Assembly: GCF_014203365.1 (NCBI RefSeq)
Contig: NZ_JACHIS010000001.1
Span: 1,798,001-1,862,000 of the forward strand
Length of the DNA stretch: 64,000 bases
Direction of reading: 5' to 3'
From: Actinoalloteichus hymeniacidonis
GTDB taxonomy: Bacteria; Actinomycetota; Actinomycetes; Mycobacteriales; Pseudonocardiaceae
The position numbers were made by a program, and so were the translations under genes. Below, piece after piece: positions 27,770 through 36,633 of this stretch. The notes below the pieces were generated by a model, which saw only the letters and a program-made list of their open reading frames with translations, did no database searches and was not told the DNA's origin. The first letter of the stretch is position 1; the number at the start of each line of letters is the position of its first letter.

Positions 27770-28843
27770 ATGACACTGCTCAATCCCGGTGACCGAGTCA
27801 GCGACACCCTGGTCGTCGACCGGTTACTCGGGGAGGGCGCCTTCGCCGAGGTCCATCGGGTCCAACACGAGTTCCTCGGCTGGCAGGCGATGAAACTGTT
27901 CAAGCGGGTCGCCTCCAGCTCGGAGACCAGGGCCATGCTCGGTGAGGCGCGGCTGCTGTCGACCCTGGGCCATCCCAACATCGTCCGATTGTTCGAGGCC
28001 AGCACGGTGGTCACCCCGGAAGGGGTTCGCGGCTTCTTCACCATGGAATACGTGGCCGGTGGCAGCCTCGAACGGCTCGCCACCGCACACCGTCCCTCGG
28101 TCCCGACCGAGTTGGCCGCCGAGGTGATGACCCAGATCGCGACCGGGCTGGCCGTCGCACACATCCAGGACCCGCCGATCGTGCACCGCGACATCACGAT
28201 GGCCAACATCCTGGTCGGATACGACGACGCGGGCCTGCGGGTTCGGGTGAGCGACTTCGGCCTGGCCAAACGGGCCGACCCGTTCACCCAGCTGGCCAGC
28301 GCACAGGGCACCTACGCGTTCATGGCGCCGGAGGTGCTGCGCGGCGACGGCTACTCGTGCGCAGGCGACGTCTGGTCGGTGGGCACCATCGGCTACCTGC
28401 TGCTCACCGACCATCTTCCGTTCCACGACGGCGAGATGTACTCGTCGTTCTCCCTCGCGCGGTTCAACAAACGCCTACTGCCACCGAGTAGCTACAACGA
28501 GACGGTGGACCGGGCGCTCGACGAGATCGTCATGTCCGCTCTCGAAGTCGACCCGGGAAACCGGCCGTCCACCGCCCGGGTGTTGGAGGAGGCCCTGCGC
28601 GCCCGGCGGGAGCATCGGGTCCGCAGGCCACCGGAGAACGTGGCGGACGGCGCGGCGCCGACCGGACGGCCGGTGGACGAACGGGCGACCGAGTTGGCCC
28701 GACAGGCGCTCGCCCTGTCCCGAGTCCCCGGCGAACTGGACCGCGCCGCCGACCTCATGGAGGAAGCCGTCAGCCTGTCATCGCGCACCAGAGACCGCTA
28801 CCTGCCCGCACTCCTGCTGTGGCGTCGGGGGGTGGTGGTGTGA
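27770..28843 (+). CDS. soluble eukaryote-like Ser/Thr protein kinase
   Basis: A 357-aa kinase starting at ATG 27770, preceded by GGGGGGAGG. Kinase motifs: glycine loop LGEGAFAEVHRV, VAIK-equivalent Lys in WQAMKLFKR, catalytic loop IVHRDITMANILV, metal site VSDFGLAKR, APE motif TYAFMAPEVL and GDVWSVGTIGYLLLT. The usual HRDxKPxN catalytic-loop lysine is replaced by Thr (HRDITMAN). The C-terminal 80 residues form a TPR-like helical stretch ending LPALLLWRRGVVV. There is no membrane helix or PASTA repeats, unlike PknB. It overlaps the next gene by 4 bases and is likely coexpressed with the FHA, GrpE-like and Hsp70 genes. Confidence 0.92.
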   Translation: MTLLNPGDRVSDTLVVDRLLGEGAFAEVHRVQHEFLGWQAMKLFKRVASSSETRAMLGEARLLSTLGHPNIVRLFEASTVVTPEGVRGFFTMEYVAGGSLERLATAHRPSVPTELAAEVMTQIATGLAVAHIQDPPIVHRDITMANILVGYDDAGLRVRVSDFGLAKRADPFTQLASAQGTYAFMAPEVLRGDGYSCAGDVWSVGTIGYLLLTDHLPFHDGEMYSSFSLARFNKRLLPPSSYNETVDRALDEIVMSALEVDPGNRPSTARVLEEALRARREHRVRRPPENVADGAAPTGRPVDERATELARQALALSRVPGELDRAADLMEEAVSLSSRTRDRYLPALLLWRRGVVV

Positions 28844-29367
28844 GCCGATACGCCGAGCTCCGCGCCCGCTGGCGGCAGCGCAGACACCATCGCGCCTTCC
28901 ACATCGCCCCACCGGTCGACGCCGATGGACTACACAAGACGTGGGAACGACTGCTCGCCGAGATCGCCGATCCCGCACCCGAGCCGAGAGCCGAAACGCT
29001 CGACGAGAAGCAACTCGCCGCAGCCGCGACGAACCTGTGGCGAGCCCGACGCCGACTGGAACGAGACGACGGGGCGCCCACCAAACGGGAACGGCAGACC
29101 CGCAACTACCTGCGGACCTGTCACGACGCGCTGGTCGATGCAGGCGTGGTCATCCAGGACCACGACGGCGATGCCTTCCATTCCGGACGGTCCATCGAAG
29201 TCCTGGTCTTCGAACCGGATCCGACGGCGACCGAGGAGCGGGTCCTGGAGACGGTCCGACCGACGATCTACCTGCACGACCGACGTATTCAGATGGGGCA
29301 GGTGATCGTCACCGGCCCACCAGAGGAAGCGAAGAGCACACCGCCGACCGAGCCAGGTGAGGGATGA
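28840..29367 (+). CDS. GrpE-like nucleotide exchange factor
   Basis: A 175-aa protein from GTG 28840, overlapping both neighbours by 4 bases. The middle is a charged helix (about residues 40-85; LRARW, LERDDGAPTKRERQTRNYLR), as in the GrpE coiled coil. The second half follows the GrpE beta-domain pattern: DALVDAGVVIQDHDGDAFHSG, ETVRPTIYLHDRRIQMGQ, VIVTGPPEE. GrpE releases ADP from Hsp70. Immediate coupling to an Hsp70 gene supports this reading. Identity to canonical GrpE is low and a profile search would be decisive. It is probably dedicated to the divergent Hsp70 here rather than the housekeeping DnaK. Confidence 0.72.
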   Translation: MSRYAELRARWRQRRHHRAFHIAPPVDADGLHKTWERLLAEIADPAPEPRAETLDEKQLAAAATNLWRARRRLERDDGAPTKRERQTRNYLRTCHDALVDAGVVIQDHDGDAFHSGRSIEVLVFEPDPTATEERVLETVRPTIYLHDRRIQMGQVIVTGPPEEAKSTPPTEPGEG

Positions 29368-31856
29368 CCATGCGGGACAGCGACACGATCGACTTCGGCA
29401 TCGACCTCGGAACCACCAACAGCGCCATCGCCGTGGTCGAGGGCGGCGACGTCGTCATGATCAAGAGCAACGACGGCTGGGACATCACCCCGTCGGCGGT
29501 CTGGATGCCCAAACCGGATCTCATCCATGTCGGCCGGACCGCGCGGGAACGCGTGGAGACCGACCCGGACAACGCGGCGGCCGAATTCAAACTCGAGATG
29601 GGCCTGGCCGACGCCCGGCGCGATTTCGTGAAGGCGGGCAGGCAGCTGACCCCGCCGCAGTTATCGGCGGAGGTGCTCAAATCCCTGCGGGCCGACGCCG
29701 CCCACCACCAGGGCTCCTCGCCCGACTTCGCGGTGATCACCGTGCCCGCCGCATTCGCCCTCAACCAGAACAAGGCGACCACCGAGGCCGCGACCCTGGC
29801 CGGTTTCAACGCGGCCTGCCCGCTGGTGCAGGAGCCGACGGCGGCGGCGTTCGCCTACGGTTTCCACGATGCCGCCGACCGGGGCTACTGGATGGTGTTC
29901 GACTTCGGCGGCGGCACCTTCGACGCGGCGGTGGTCAGCAAACGCGACGGCGACCTGCGGGTGCTCAACCACCTCGGCGACCCCTACCTGGGCGGCAAGC
30001 TCATCGACTGGGCGATCGTCGAACGACTGCTGGCCCCGGCGGCCGCCCGAGACCTCGGCCTGCGGGACTTCCGGCGGGACAACCCCGCCTGGCGGGTCAA
30101 CCTGGGCAAGCTCAAGGCGGCGGCCGAGGAGGCGAAGATCCAGCTGTCCCGCCGCGAGCAGATCCCGTTGACCGTCGACCTCACCGTGGCGGACGGCAGC
30201 ACGGAGACCTTCGAATACCTGCTGCGCGGCGACGAACTCGACGCCGTCGCCGAACCCTTCTACGTTCGCGCCATCAACCTGTGCCGCGCCGCCCTGAAGG
30301 AAGCGGCCCTCGACGTGGACGACATGGACCGGCTGCTCCTCGTCGGCGGTGTCACCCTCGCACCGGGACTGCGCAAGCGACTGGCCGACCCGAGCGAGGG
30401 CATCGGCATCCAGATCGACACCAGCCTGGACCCGACCACCGTGGTCGCCCGAGGTGCCGCGATCTTCGCCGGCACGCTGCGCCGCCCGCAGACCGCCTCG
30501 CTGGCCACGGTGGCCCCCGGCGAGTTCGTCGGCGAGCTGGCCTACGAGCCCAGCGTCACGACCAGGACGCCGACGGTCGGCGGGAAGCTCACGAGTTCCA
30601 CCGAGGTCGACTGGACCGAGTACCACGTGACCTTGAGCAATCCGGACGGTCAACCGCCGTTCCGCACCGCCAGGATCCGACTCAACGCCAACGGCGCCTT
30701 CGCCACCGAGGTCGACATCGACGCCCACACGACCTCCCGGTTCGTCATCGAACTGACCGACGGGACGGGCACCCGCCGCAGGCTGACTCCCGACACCATG
30801 TCGATCACCCATCGCGAGGTGGAGTTCGGCGGGGTGCGACTCGCGCAGTCGCTGGGGATCCAGCTCGCCGACCGGGCGTTCGCGCCGTTGCTGGCCAAGG
30901 GCGCCACGCTGCCCACCCGGGTGCGCGAGGTGTTCCACACCTCCAGCGCGTTGCGGCGCAGCGACACCGAGGCGGTGGTGCGGATCCCGGTGGTGCAGGG
31001 CGAACGCAGCCGAGGCGACCGCAACCGCGAGGTCGGGATGTTGGAGATCCGGCCCCGGGACGTGCGGATCGACCTACCCGCGGGCAGCGAGGTGGAGGTC
31101 ACCTTCGACGTCGACGCGTCGAGCCTGGTCAGCGTCATCGCCGACGTACCGCTGGTACAGGCGCAGTTCGAGGCCGAGATCGACCTCGACAACGTGCGCA
31201 CGGCGACACCGCAGGCATTACAGGTCCAGCTCAACGACGTGGAGCGCCGATTGACCTCGCTGCGGGAATCCTCCGCGACCTCGCGATCCCCGGCGGCGCA
31301 GGAGAATCTGGACAGGCTCGACGAGGAGAGCACCGTGGTGATCCTGCGCGAGCAGGTCGGCGCGGCCAAGGTCGACGTCGGTGCGGCGGCGGCCGCCGAG
31401 GAACGGCTGCGCGATCTGCAGGCCCGACTCGACGACATCGAGGACGCCACCGAACTCCCCGCCCTGATCGAAAGACTGCACGAGGGGCTCGACGAGGCCA
31501 CCGTCCTGGTCAATCAGTCCGGCACCGCCTCGGACCGTCAGGAGTTGGCCGAGCTGCGTCGACGGGGACAGGCCGCCGCCGACGCGGGGGACGCCACCGC
31601 CTTGCAGGCCCAGATCGACCGGGTGACGAGCCTGATCGTCGAGATGGAACGGCGTAGCCCGGATTGGCCGGTGAAACTGTTCTACACGCTGCAATCCATG
31701 CTGCCCGCCTCCCAGGACGTGGCCGCGCTGACCGCCGAGGGGCAGCGGGCCATCGCCGCCCGTGACTCGCGGGCCCTGGATGCGGTGAATCAGCGGATGA
31801 TTCGACTGCTACCCGCCGAAGCACAGGAGACGGTCATCGGATTGAGGAAGGCATGA
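29364..31856 (+). CDS. divergent Hsp70 (DnaK-like) protein
   Basis: An 830-aa protein, longer than DnaK (about 620 aa). ATG 29364 overlaps the GrpE-like stop. The actin-fold ATPase covers residues 10-385: phosphate 1 GIDLGTTNSAIAVVEGG, linker EPTAAAFAYGF, phosphate 2 MVFDFGGGTFDAAVVS and the adenosine motif LLLVGGVTLAPGLRKRL. The C-terminal 440 residues are unlike DnaK's substrate domain: a beta-rich part (about 400-600) is followed by a long acidic helical stretch (about 620-760) with coiled-coil character. The DnaK C-terminal EEVD/EVID-type tail is absent. It probably acts as an ATP-driven clamp in the kinase/FHA pathway (inference). It overlaps the next gene by 4 bases. Confidence 0.92.
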   Translation: MTMRDSDTIDFGIDLGTTNSAIAVVEGGDVVMIKSNDGWDITPSAVWMPKPDLIHVGRTARERVETDPDNAAAEFKLEMGLADARRDFVKAGRQLTPPQLSAEVLKSLRADAAHHQGSSPDFAVITVPAAFALNQNKATTEAATLAGFNAACPLVQEPTAAAFAYGFHDAADRGYWMVFDFGGGTFDAAVVSKRDGDLRVLNHLGDPYLGGKLIDWAIVERLLAPAAARDLGLRDFRRDNPAWRVNLGKLKAAAEEAKIQLSRREQIPLTVDLTVADGSTETFEYLLRGDELDAVAEPFYVRAINLCRAALKEAALDVDDMDRLLLVGGVTLAPGLRKRLADPSEGIGIQIDTSLDPTTVVARGAAIFAGTLRRPQTASLATVAPGEFVGELAYEPSVTTRTPTVGGKLTSSTEVDWTEYHVTLSNPDGQPPFRTARIRLNANGAFATEVDIDAHTTSRFVIELTDGTGTRRRLTPDTMSITHREVEFGGVRLAQSLGIQLADRAFAPLLAKGATLPTRVREVFHTSSALRRSDTEAVVRIPVVQGERSRGDRNREVGMLEIRPRDVRIDLPAGSEVEVTFDVDASSLVSVIADVPLVQAQFEAEIDLDNVRTATPQALQVQLNDVERRLTSLRESSATSRSPAAQENLDRLDEESTVVILREQVGAAKVDVGAAAAAEERLRDLQARLDDIEDATELPALIERLHEGLDEATVLVNQSGTASDRQELAELRRRGQAAADAGDATALQAQIDRVTSLIVEMERRSPDWPVKLFYTLQSMLPASQDVAALTAEGQRAIAARDSRALDAVNQRMIRLLPAEAQETVIGLRKA

Positions 31857-32788
31857 CCGAGACGCTGCGAACGGCGCTGGACAACCAACTGCTGCTCAAT
31901 CGGGCGCACCGGGCCGCCTACCGGGGCGAACTCACCGAGGCGGCCCGGCTGCTCGACGGGCTCGACGCCTCGGGCGCCGCGACCGCGTACTCGCTGGATC
32001 TGCGGGCCAGGATCGCGGCGCAGCGGGGCGACCTGGCGTCGGCGGATGCGTTGTGGGCCAGGGTGTTGCTGCTCAAACCCGACGACGGCGACGCGCAGGC
32101 CGGCCGCGATGCCATCTCGCGCATTCTCGCGGGCGGCCGAGCACGGCCGTTGATCAACCCGGAACGGGTGGCCGCGCTCGCGCTGGTGGCGCTCGGCCTG
32201 ACCGTGGCGATCGGGGTGCCGCAACTCGCCTCCCTGGAACTCGACCCGGAACCCGCGGTGCCCGCTGCGGTCGCGGGGGCGGTCGCGGCCAGTTCCTCGG
32301 AACAGGCCGAGGAACTGCGCAGGCTGCACGAGGAGCAGGAGGCGCTCGCCGCCGAACAGCAGGAAGCCGATCGAGAACTCGACGAGGGTCTCACCGCCAT
32401 CGAGGCGGCCTTCGCGGAACTTCCCGGGGTGGTGGTCGAGCGTCGCGCCGAGGACGTCCGGCTGGTGTTCGAGGCCGGGGTGTTCCGATCGGACGCCGTG
32501 CTCGCTCCGGAGGCGACGCCGCTGCTGGTGGAGGTCGGGCGCCGACTCGCCGAGGTCGAGGCCTCGACGGCCGTGATCGGTCACGTGGTCGCGGTACCCG
32601 GCGGGCGCACCAGCGGCGGGTCCACGGTGGCCTTCGCCAGGGCGCAGAACGCGGCTCGAATGCTGGCCGAGGGCGCCGGATCGCCGTTGACGGATTTCGT
32701 GCTGATGACGGCGGACCAATCCGAGGGCCCTTTTCCCGATGCCCAGCGAAACCGCACCGTCACCTTGGTGCTGACTCCGGACAACTGA
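31853..32788 (+). CDS. TPR-like, single-pass membrane protein with OmpA-like C terminus
   Basis: A 311-aa protein coupled to the Hsp70 gene (ATGA). Residues 1-95 form TPR-like helices (NRAHRAAYRGELTEAARLLD, RGDLASADALWARVLLLKP). A membrane helix lies near residues 103-122 (RVAALALVALGLTVAIGVP). A coiled coil follows (EQAEELRRLHEEQEALAAEQ and onward). The exported C-terminal half reads like an OmpA/MotB-type peptidoglycan-binding domain: LVFEAGVFRSDAVLAPEATP, VIGHVVAVPGGRTS, AFARAQNAARML, RNRTVTLVLTPDN. It could anchor the cytoplasmic Hsp70/kinase module to the cell wall. Assignments are by pattern. Confidence 0.75.
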   Translation: MTETLRTALDNQLLLNRAHRAAYRGELTEAARLLDGLDASGAATAYSLDLRARIAAQRGDLASADALWARVLLLKPDDGDAQAGRDAISRILAGGRARPLINPERVAALALVALGLTVAIGVPQLASLELDPEPAVPAAVAGAVAASSSEQAEELRRLHEEQEALAAEQQEADRELDEGLTAIEAAFAELPGVVVERRAEDVRLVFEAGVFRSDAVLAPEATPLLVEVGRRLAEVEASTAVIGHVVAVPGGRTSGGSTVAFARAQNAARMLAEGAGSPLTDFVLMTADQSEGPFPDAQRNRTVTLVLTPDN

Positions 32789-33157
32789 CTCACGGCGCAC
32801 CTCGGCACCGTCGGTTCATGCGACGTTTCGCCCACCGCAGGGCCTGCCGAAACGATTGTTCGTTCTCGGCGTCGGTGATCGGCGGCGACGACCCCGGTCG
32901 TCGCCGCCGCAAATGGGTTGTCCTTGCCCGCTGCGGGCGGTATTCGAGCAGGTAGCGGCGAGCATTGAGTAGAAACACCCACCCTGGCCCATCGATTACT
33001 TATAGCGGTTGTTTAGTTTCCTACGGTAAGAATTCGAGGTGTCTCGTTCACCGAGCACTCAGCCCGCGAATAGTCCGCACCCTCGCCCGGGTCCTTCGCA
33101 GGCGGCGGCATCGGTGGACGAAACGGTTGGTATCGCCTTTCGGCAAGGAGTCCCACC
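32789..33157. other. intergenic region after the chaperone/kinase operon
   Basis: No credible gene. It holds the hairpin described at 32880-32909 and, further right, an AT-richer stretch around 32995-33050 that may contain the promoter of the DUF4185 gene, though no convincing -10/-35 pair stands out. Confidence 0.6.
32880..32909. terminator. hairpin terminator of the Hsp70/kinase operon
   Basis: CGGCGGCGACGACC is followed after two bases by its exact complement GGTCGTCGCCGCCG, a 14-base perfect stem, 91 bases after the last stop codon of the operon. There is no T-run. Confidence 0.75.
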
Positions 33158-34765
33158 GTGCCACCGAGACCCGACTCGCCCCGGATCCCACCCGCTATCG
33201 GTCGCCGTGGTGTGCTCAGCGGCGCAGCAGCGCTCGCCGCCTCCGCCGCATTCGGTGGTGTCGCCGTCGCGGCCACCGCCGCAGGCTCGCCCACCGCAGG
33301 CCGGCCCACCACGGCAACGCAGACCGCCCGCTCCTTCCCCGCTCGTCCGGTGGCGCTGCTGGCCGGGCAGGGCGCCGACGACATCAACCGCACCGCCGAC
33401 CGCTTCGCGGTGCACGCCACGGACCTGGGGACCATGTGGCGCGACAGCCGAGGCCGGGTAGCCATCGCCTTCGGCGACACCTACGGGGTGGGCTGGGGCG
33501 GCAACGGCGCGGGACCGCACACCGCCGACTGGCGATGCAACGTCCTGGCCTACGCCGTGAACACCGATCCCGTCGACGGGCTTCGCATCGAATCGATGGT
33601 CACCGACCGGCCCGGCCACGCCGCACAGATCCTGGCCAGGGACACCTCGTTACCCGAGGAGACGGTGATCCCCACGGCGGGCATCGCGGTCGGATCCCGC
33701 GACTACCTGCACTACATGTCGGTCCGGCACTGGGGAGCGCCGGGCACCTGGGTCACCAACTACGCCGGACTCGCCTACTCCGACGACGGCGGCCGAAGCT
33801 GGATCAAGCCGGTGAACAACCGCTGGTCCCCGGTCGGCGGCGGCGCCCGATTCCAACTCGCCGCCCTGGCCGCCCGGGATGAGACCGTCTATCTGTTCGG
33901 CACCCCGCAGGGCCGGTTCGGCGACGTCGCACTGGCCAGGGTCGACGGCGCCCGAATGCTGGATCCCGCCGCCTACGAGTACTGGACCGCCGCAGGCTGG
34001 GCGCGGGCGGGCATCGACCGCGCCATCCCCATCATGGCCGGACCGGTCGGCGAGTTATCGGTGCTGTACAACGACCATCTCCGCCGCTGGGTGGCGCTCA
34101 CCCTCGACGAGAGCCGCGCGGCGATCGTGCTGCGCACCGCCCAGACCCCGATGGGCCCGTGGACGGGTGGGCGGATCATCGCGCACGGCCGCGACTACGG
34201 CGGGCTCTACGCGCCGTTCCTGCACCCCGGCAGCACCGGCCGCGACCTGTACTTCGCGCTGTCGCAGTGGACGCCGTACCACGTCCGCTTGATGACGCTG
34301 TCCCTGGCCGACCTGCCGATCGAGGACAACCCGGTGCAGGACGGCGGCTTCGAGGACCGGCCTGCGGGCGCAGGTGTCGGGCCCTGGCGGGTCAACGGCC
34401 GGGCCGGAGTGGACCAGGGGCTGGGCTTCGCCCATTCCGGTGCCAACAACGGGTGGATCCGAGCCGACACGGGCTGGAGTGACCTCTTCCAGAACGTGGC
34501 CCTGCGACCCGGCGCCTCCTACCGGCTGCAGGCCTGGGTCCGCAGTGCCCCGGCCACCGACGGTGGCTACTTCGGTGTCCGCAGGCCCGGCGGCGGGACG
34601 ATCGCCGAGACCCGCTTCGGGCACCTCGCCGACTACACCCGGTTGACCGTGGACTTCACCTCGGGCCCCGAGGGCATCACCGAGGTGTTCTGCGGCGGCT
34701 GGCCCGCCGAGGCGGGCGAGGTGTGGATCCAGCTCGACGACGTCGTGATCAGTCAGCTCGGCTGA
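33158..34765 (+). CDS. exported DUF4185 (GH183-type) protein with carbohydrate-binding C terminus
   Basis: A 535-aa protein from GTG 33158; AAGGAG lies 8-13 bases upstream. The N terminus has a Tat-type signal: IGRRGVLSGAAALAASAAFG, with an Ala-x-Ala site near residue 40. The mature part matches DUF4185: NRTADRFAVHATDLGTMWRD, IAFGDTYGVGWGG, WRCNVLAYAVNTDP, GLAYSDDGGRSWIKP, LYAPFLHPGS and LYFALSQWTPYHVRLM, a five-bladed-propeller-like pattern. DUF4185 was reclassified as GH183, endo-D-arabinanases acting on mycobacterial arabinan; activity here is inferred. Residues about 395-535 (NPVQDGGFED to VWIQLDDVVIS) look like a CBM4/9-type jelly-roll. It heads a run of secreted cell-envelope enzymes. 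Confidence 0.85.
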   Translation: MPPRPDSPRIPPAIGRRGVLSGAAALAASAAFGGVAVAATAAGSPTAGRPTTATQTARSFPARPVALLAGQGADDINRTADRFAVHATDLGTMWRDSRGRVAIAFGDTYGVGWGGNGAGPHTADWRCNVLAYAVNTDPVDGLRIESMVTDRPGHAAQILARDTSLPEETVIPTAGIAVGSRDYLHYMSVRHWGAPGTWVTNYAGLAYSDDGGRSWIKPVNNRWSPVGGGARFQLAALAARDETVYLFGTPQGRFGDVALARVDGARMLDPAAYEYWTAAGWARAGIDRAIPIMAGPVGELSVLYNDHLRRWVALTLDESRAAIVLRTAQTPMGPWTGGRIIAHGRDYGGLYAPFLHPGSTGRDLYFALSQWTPYHVRLMTLSLADLPIEDNPVQDGGFEDRPAGAGVGPWRVNGRAGVDQGLGFAHSGANNGWIRADTGWSDLFQNVALRPGASYRLQAWVRSAPATDGGYFGVRRPGGGTIAETRFGHLADYTRLTVDFTSGPEGITEVFCGGWPAEAGEVWIQLDDVVISQLG

Positions 34766-34893
34766 GTCGCACTCCCGCTGCGCACCCCGCGCCGCCTACC
34801 TCCAGCCTGCCGGGCGGCCCCGACGCCCCGTCCGTCCGAACTCGCCGATCGGCGACCGCATCGTCCGAGTGGTTCCCGGGAGGAAGGAAACCC

Positions 34894-36582
34894 ATGTCCA
34901 GCCGAGAAAGACGCCAGGCCCGACGACACAGACCCCACCCAGTGGCCACCCTCGTCCTCACCGTCATCGGGCTGCTGCTCGGCCCGGTGGGCAGCGCCGT
35001 CGCCGACCCCGCCCCCTCGCGGACCGACACCGCGCGAACTGCGGTTTCCGACGGGGACCGGCCCACGACCAACGCCGAGGAGATCTCCCCGCTGGACTGC
35101 CCCAGCATCCCGCCGAACCACGACCCGGACGTGATCGCCACGGTCTACCGGGTCGGCCTGTCGATGTCGGTGTCGGACAAGGTGATGCTCGCGGGCTTCG
35201 AGGCGGGCTGGGTCGAGTCCCACATGAACAACCTGCCCTGTGGCGATCGCGATTCGCTCGGCGTCTTCCAACAGCGACCCTCCCAGGGTTGGGGCACCCC
35301 CGAGCAGGTCATGGACGTCTCCTACGCCTCGCGCAGCTTCTTCTCCGAGGCCAAACTCCTCGAACCGCGCTACCCGAACCTCAGCGCGGGACTGCTGGCC
35401 GACCGGGTCCAACGCTCCTGCTGTCCGTGGCGCTACGACGAGGCCGAGGGCCGCGCCAGGGCGATGATCGACGAGGCGAGAAGGGCCGTCGGCCCCGGCA
35501 TCCCGCCCGTGCAGGATCTCCGCGACTTCACCACCAGCGGCTCCTCGGTGGCCACCGCCACCGCGTTGGACGGCCGGATCGAGGTCTTCTCCTCCGACGC
35601 CTCGGGCACGACGCACCGCTGGCAGACCGCCCCCGCCGACGGCCGACCCGGCGGCGGGAACTGGTCGGAGTGGACAGCGACCGGCGGTCCGGCCAACGCC
35701 GAGATCGCCCTCTCCCGCACACCGGACGGCCGCATCGAGCAGTTCGCACTGACCGCCGACGCGCTATGGCACCGCTTCCAGACCTCGCTGGAGGGCGCCT
35801 GGTCGGATTGGACGCAGTTCGGACCCGGCGGCGTCGATGTGGCCACCGCCGTCTCTCGGGACGGCCGCCTGGAGATCTTCGTCGTCCACGACATCGGCAT
35901 CCGGCATCGGTGGCAGACCAGTCCGGCCGATGGCAGGCCGGGCGGCGGCGGTTGGTCGGAGTGGGTGGAGACCGGCGGACCCGGCGGATCGGAGCTCGTC
36001 GTCGACGTCGCACCCGACGGCAGGCTCGAACAACTCGCGGTGACCGAGGCCGCGACCTGGCATCGCTTCCAGACGACCATCGACGGCGCCTGGTCCTCCT
36101 GGGGTGAGTTCGGACCGGGCGGCACCGACGTCACCACCGTCGCCGCCTTCGACGGCCGCCTGGAGATCTTCGTCGCCTACGACATCGGCATCCGGCATCG
36201 GTGGCAGACCAGTCCGGCCGATGGCAGGCCGGGCGGCGGCGGTTGGTCGGAGTGGGTGGAGACCGGCGGGCCCGGCGCCGCCCGACTCACCATGGCGTTG
36301 GCCCCCGGTGGCAGGCTGGAGCAGTTCGCCACCACCGCCGCGGGTGTCCGGCATCGCTACCAGACCGACCTGCACGGCAACTGGTCCGCGTGGAGTGATT
36401 TCGGGCCTGGTGGCACCGATCTGGCGGCAACTCGCAACCCCGACGGGCGGATCGAGGTTTTCCTCGCCGTAGGCGATGGCACGTCGGAGATGCAGACCCG
36501 CTGGCACACCCGCCCCGCCGACGGCACACCCGGCGGTGGCACCTGGTCGGACTGGGGTGTCTTCCGAGCTCAGACCGTGTGA
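34894..36582 (+). CDS. secreted lysozyme-like hydrolase with lectin-like propeller repeats
   Basis: A 562-aa protein; ATG 34894 follows AGGAAGGAAA. A Sec signal peptide spans residues 1-37 (VATLVLTVIGLLLGPVGS). Residues about 65-200 form a helical module with AGFEAGWVESHMNNL, SLGVFQQRPSQGWGTPEQ and ADRVQRSCCPWRYDEAEGRA, common in secreted actinobacterial proteins and resembling goose-type lysozyme or transglycosylase folds; the catalytic Glu may be in GWVESHMN. Residues about 210-562 are tandem PLL-type repeats (DGRLEIFVVHD, HRWQTSPADGRPGGGGWSEW, GRLEQFA), expected to bind glycans. Two 91-base segments of the repeat region are identical. Substrate is probably peptidoglycan (inference). Confidence 0.82.
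   Translation: MSSRERRQARRHRPHPVATLVLTVIGLLLGPVGSAVADPAPSRTDTARTAVSDGDRPTTNAEEISPLDCPSIPPNHDPDVIATVYRVGLSMSVSDKVMLAGFEAGWVESHMNNLPCGDRDSLGVFQQRPSQGWGTPEQVMDVSYASRSFFSEAKLLEPRYPNLSAGLLADRVQRSCCPWRYDEAEGRARAMIDEARRAVGPGIPPVQDLRDFTTSGSSVATATALDGRIEVFSSDASGTTHRWQTAPADGRPGGGNWSEWTATGGPANAEIALSRTPDGRIEQFALTADALWHRFQTSLEGAWSDWTQFGPGGVDVATAVSRDGRLEIFVVHDIGIRHRWQTSPADGRPGGGGWSEWVETGGPGGSELVVDVAPDGRLEQLAVTEAATWHRFQTTIDGAWSSWGEFGPGGTDVTTVAAFDGRLEIFVAYDIGIRHRWQTSPADGRPGGGGWSEWVETGGPGAARLTMALAPGGRLEQFATTAAGVRHRYQTDLHGNWSAWSDFGPGGTDLAATRNPDGRIEVFLAVGDGTSEMQTRWHTRPADGTPGGGTWSDWGVFRAQTV
35888..36269 (+). repeat. two identical 91-base direct repeats inside the lectin-like module
   Basis: Bases 35888-35978 and 36179-36269 are identical, 291 bases (97 codons) apart, and encode the HRWQTSPADGRPGGGGWSEW region of successive propeller repeats. 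A near copy recurs at about 37678-37760 in the next gene. Identity at all codon positions points to recent duplication or gene conversion within the module. Confidence 0.9.
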
Positions 36583-36633
36583 CCACGGGTTCGTCGAGAA
36601 GACCGGACCGCTGGCTTAGACCCGAGGAGGACC

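Noticed and set aside
35888-36269. CRISPR-like or mobile repeat
   Set aside because: The repeats are in frame inside a propeller-repeat coding module, and no array with regular spacers exists anywhere in the window.
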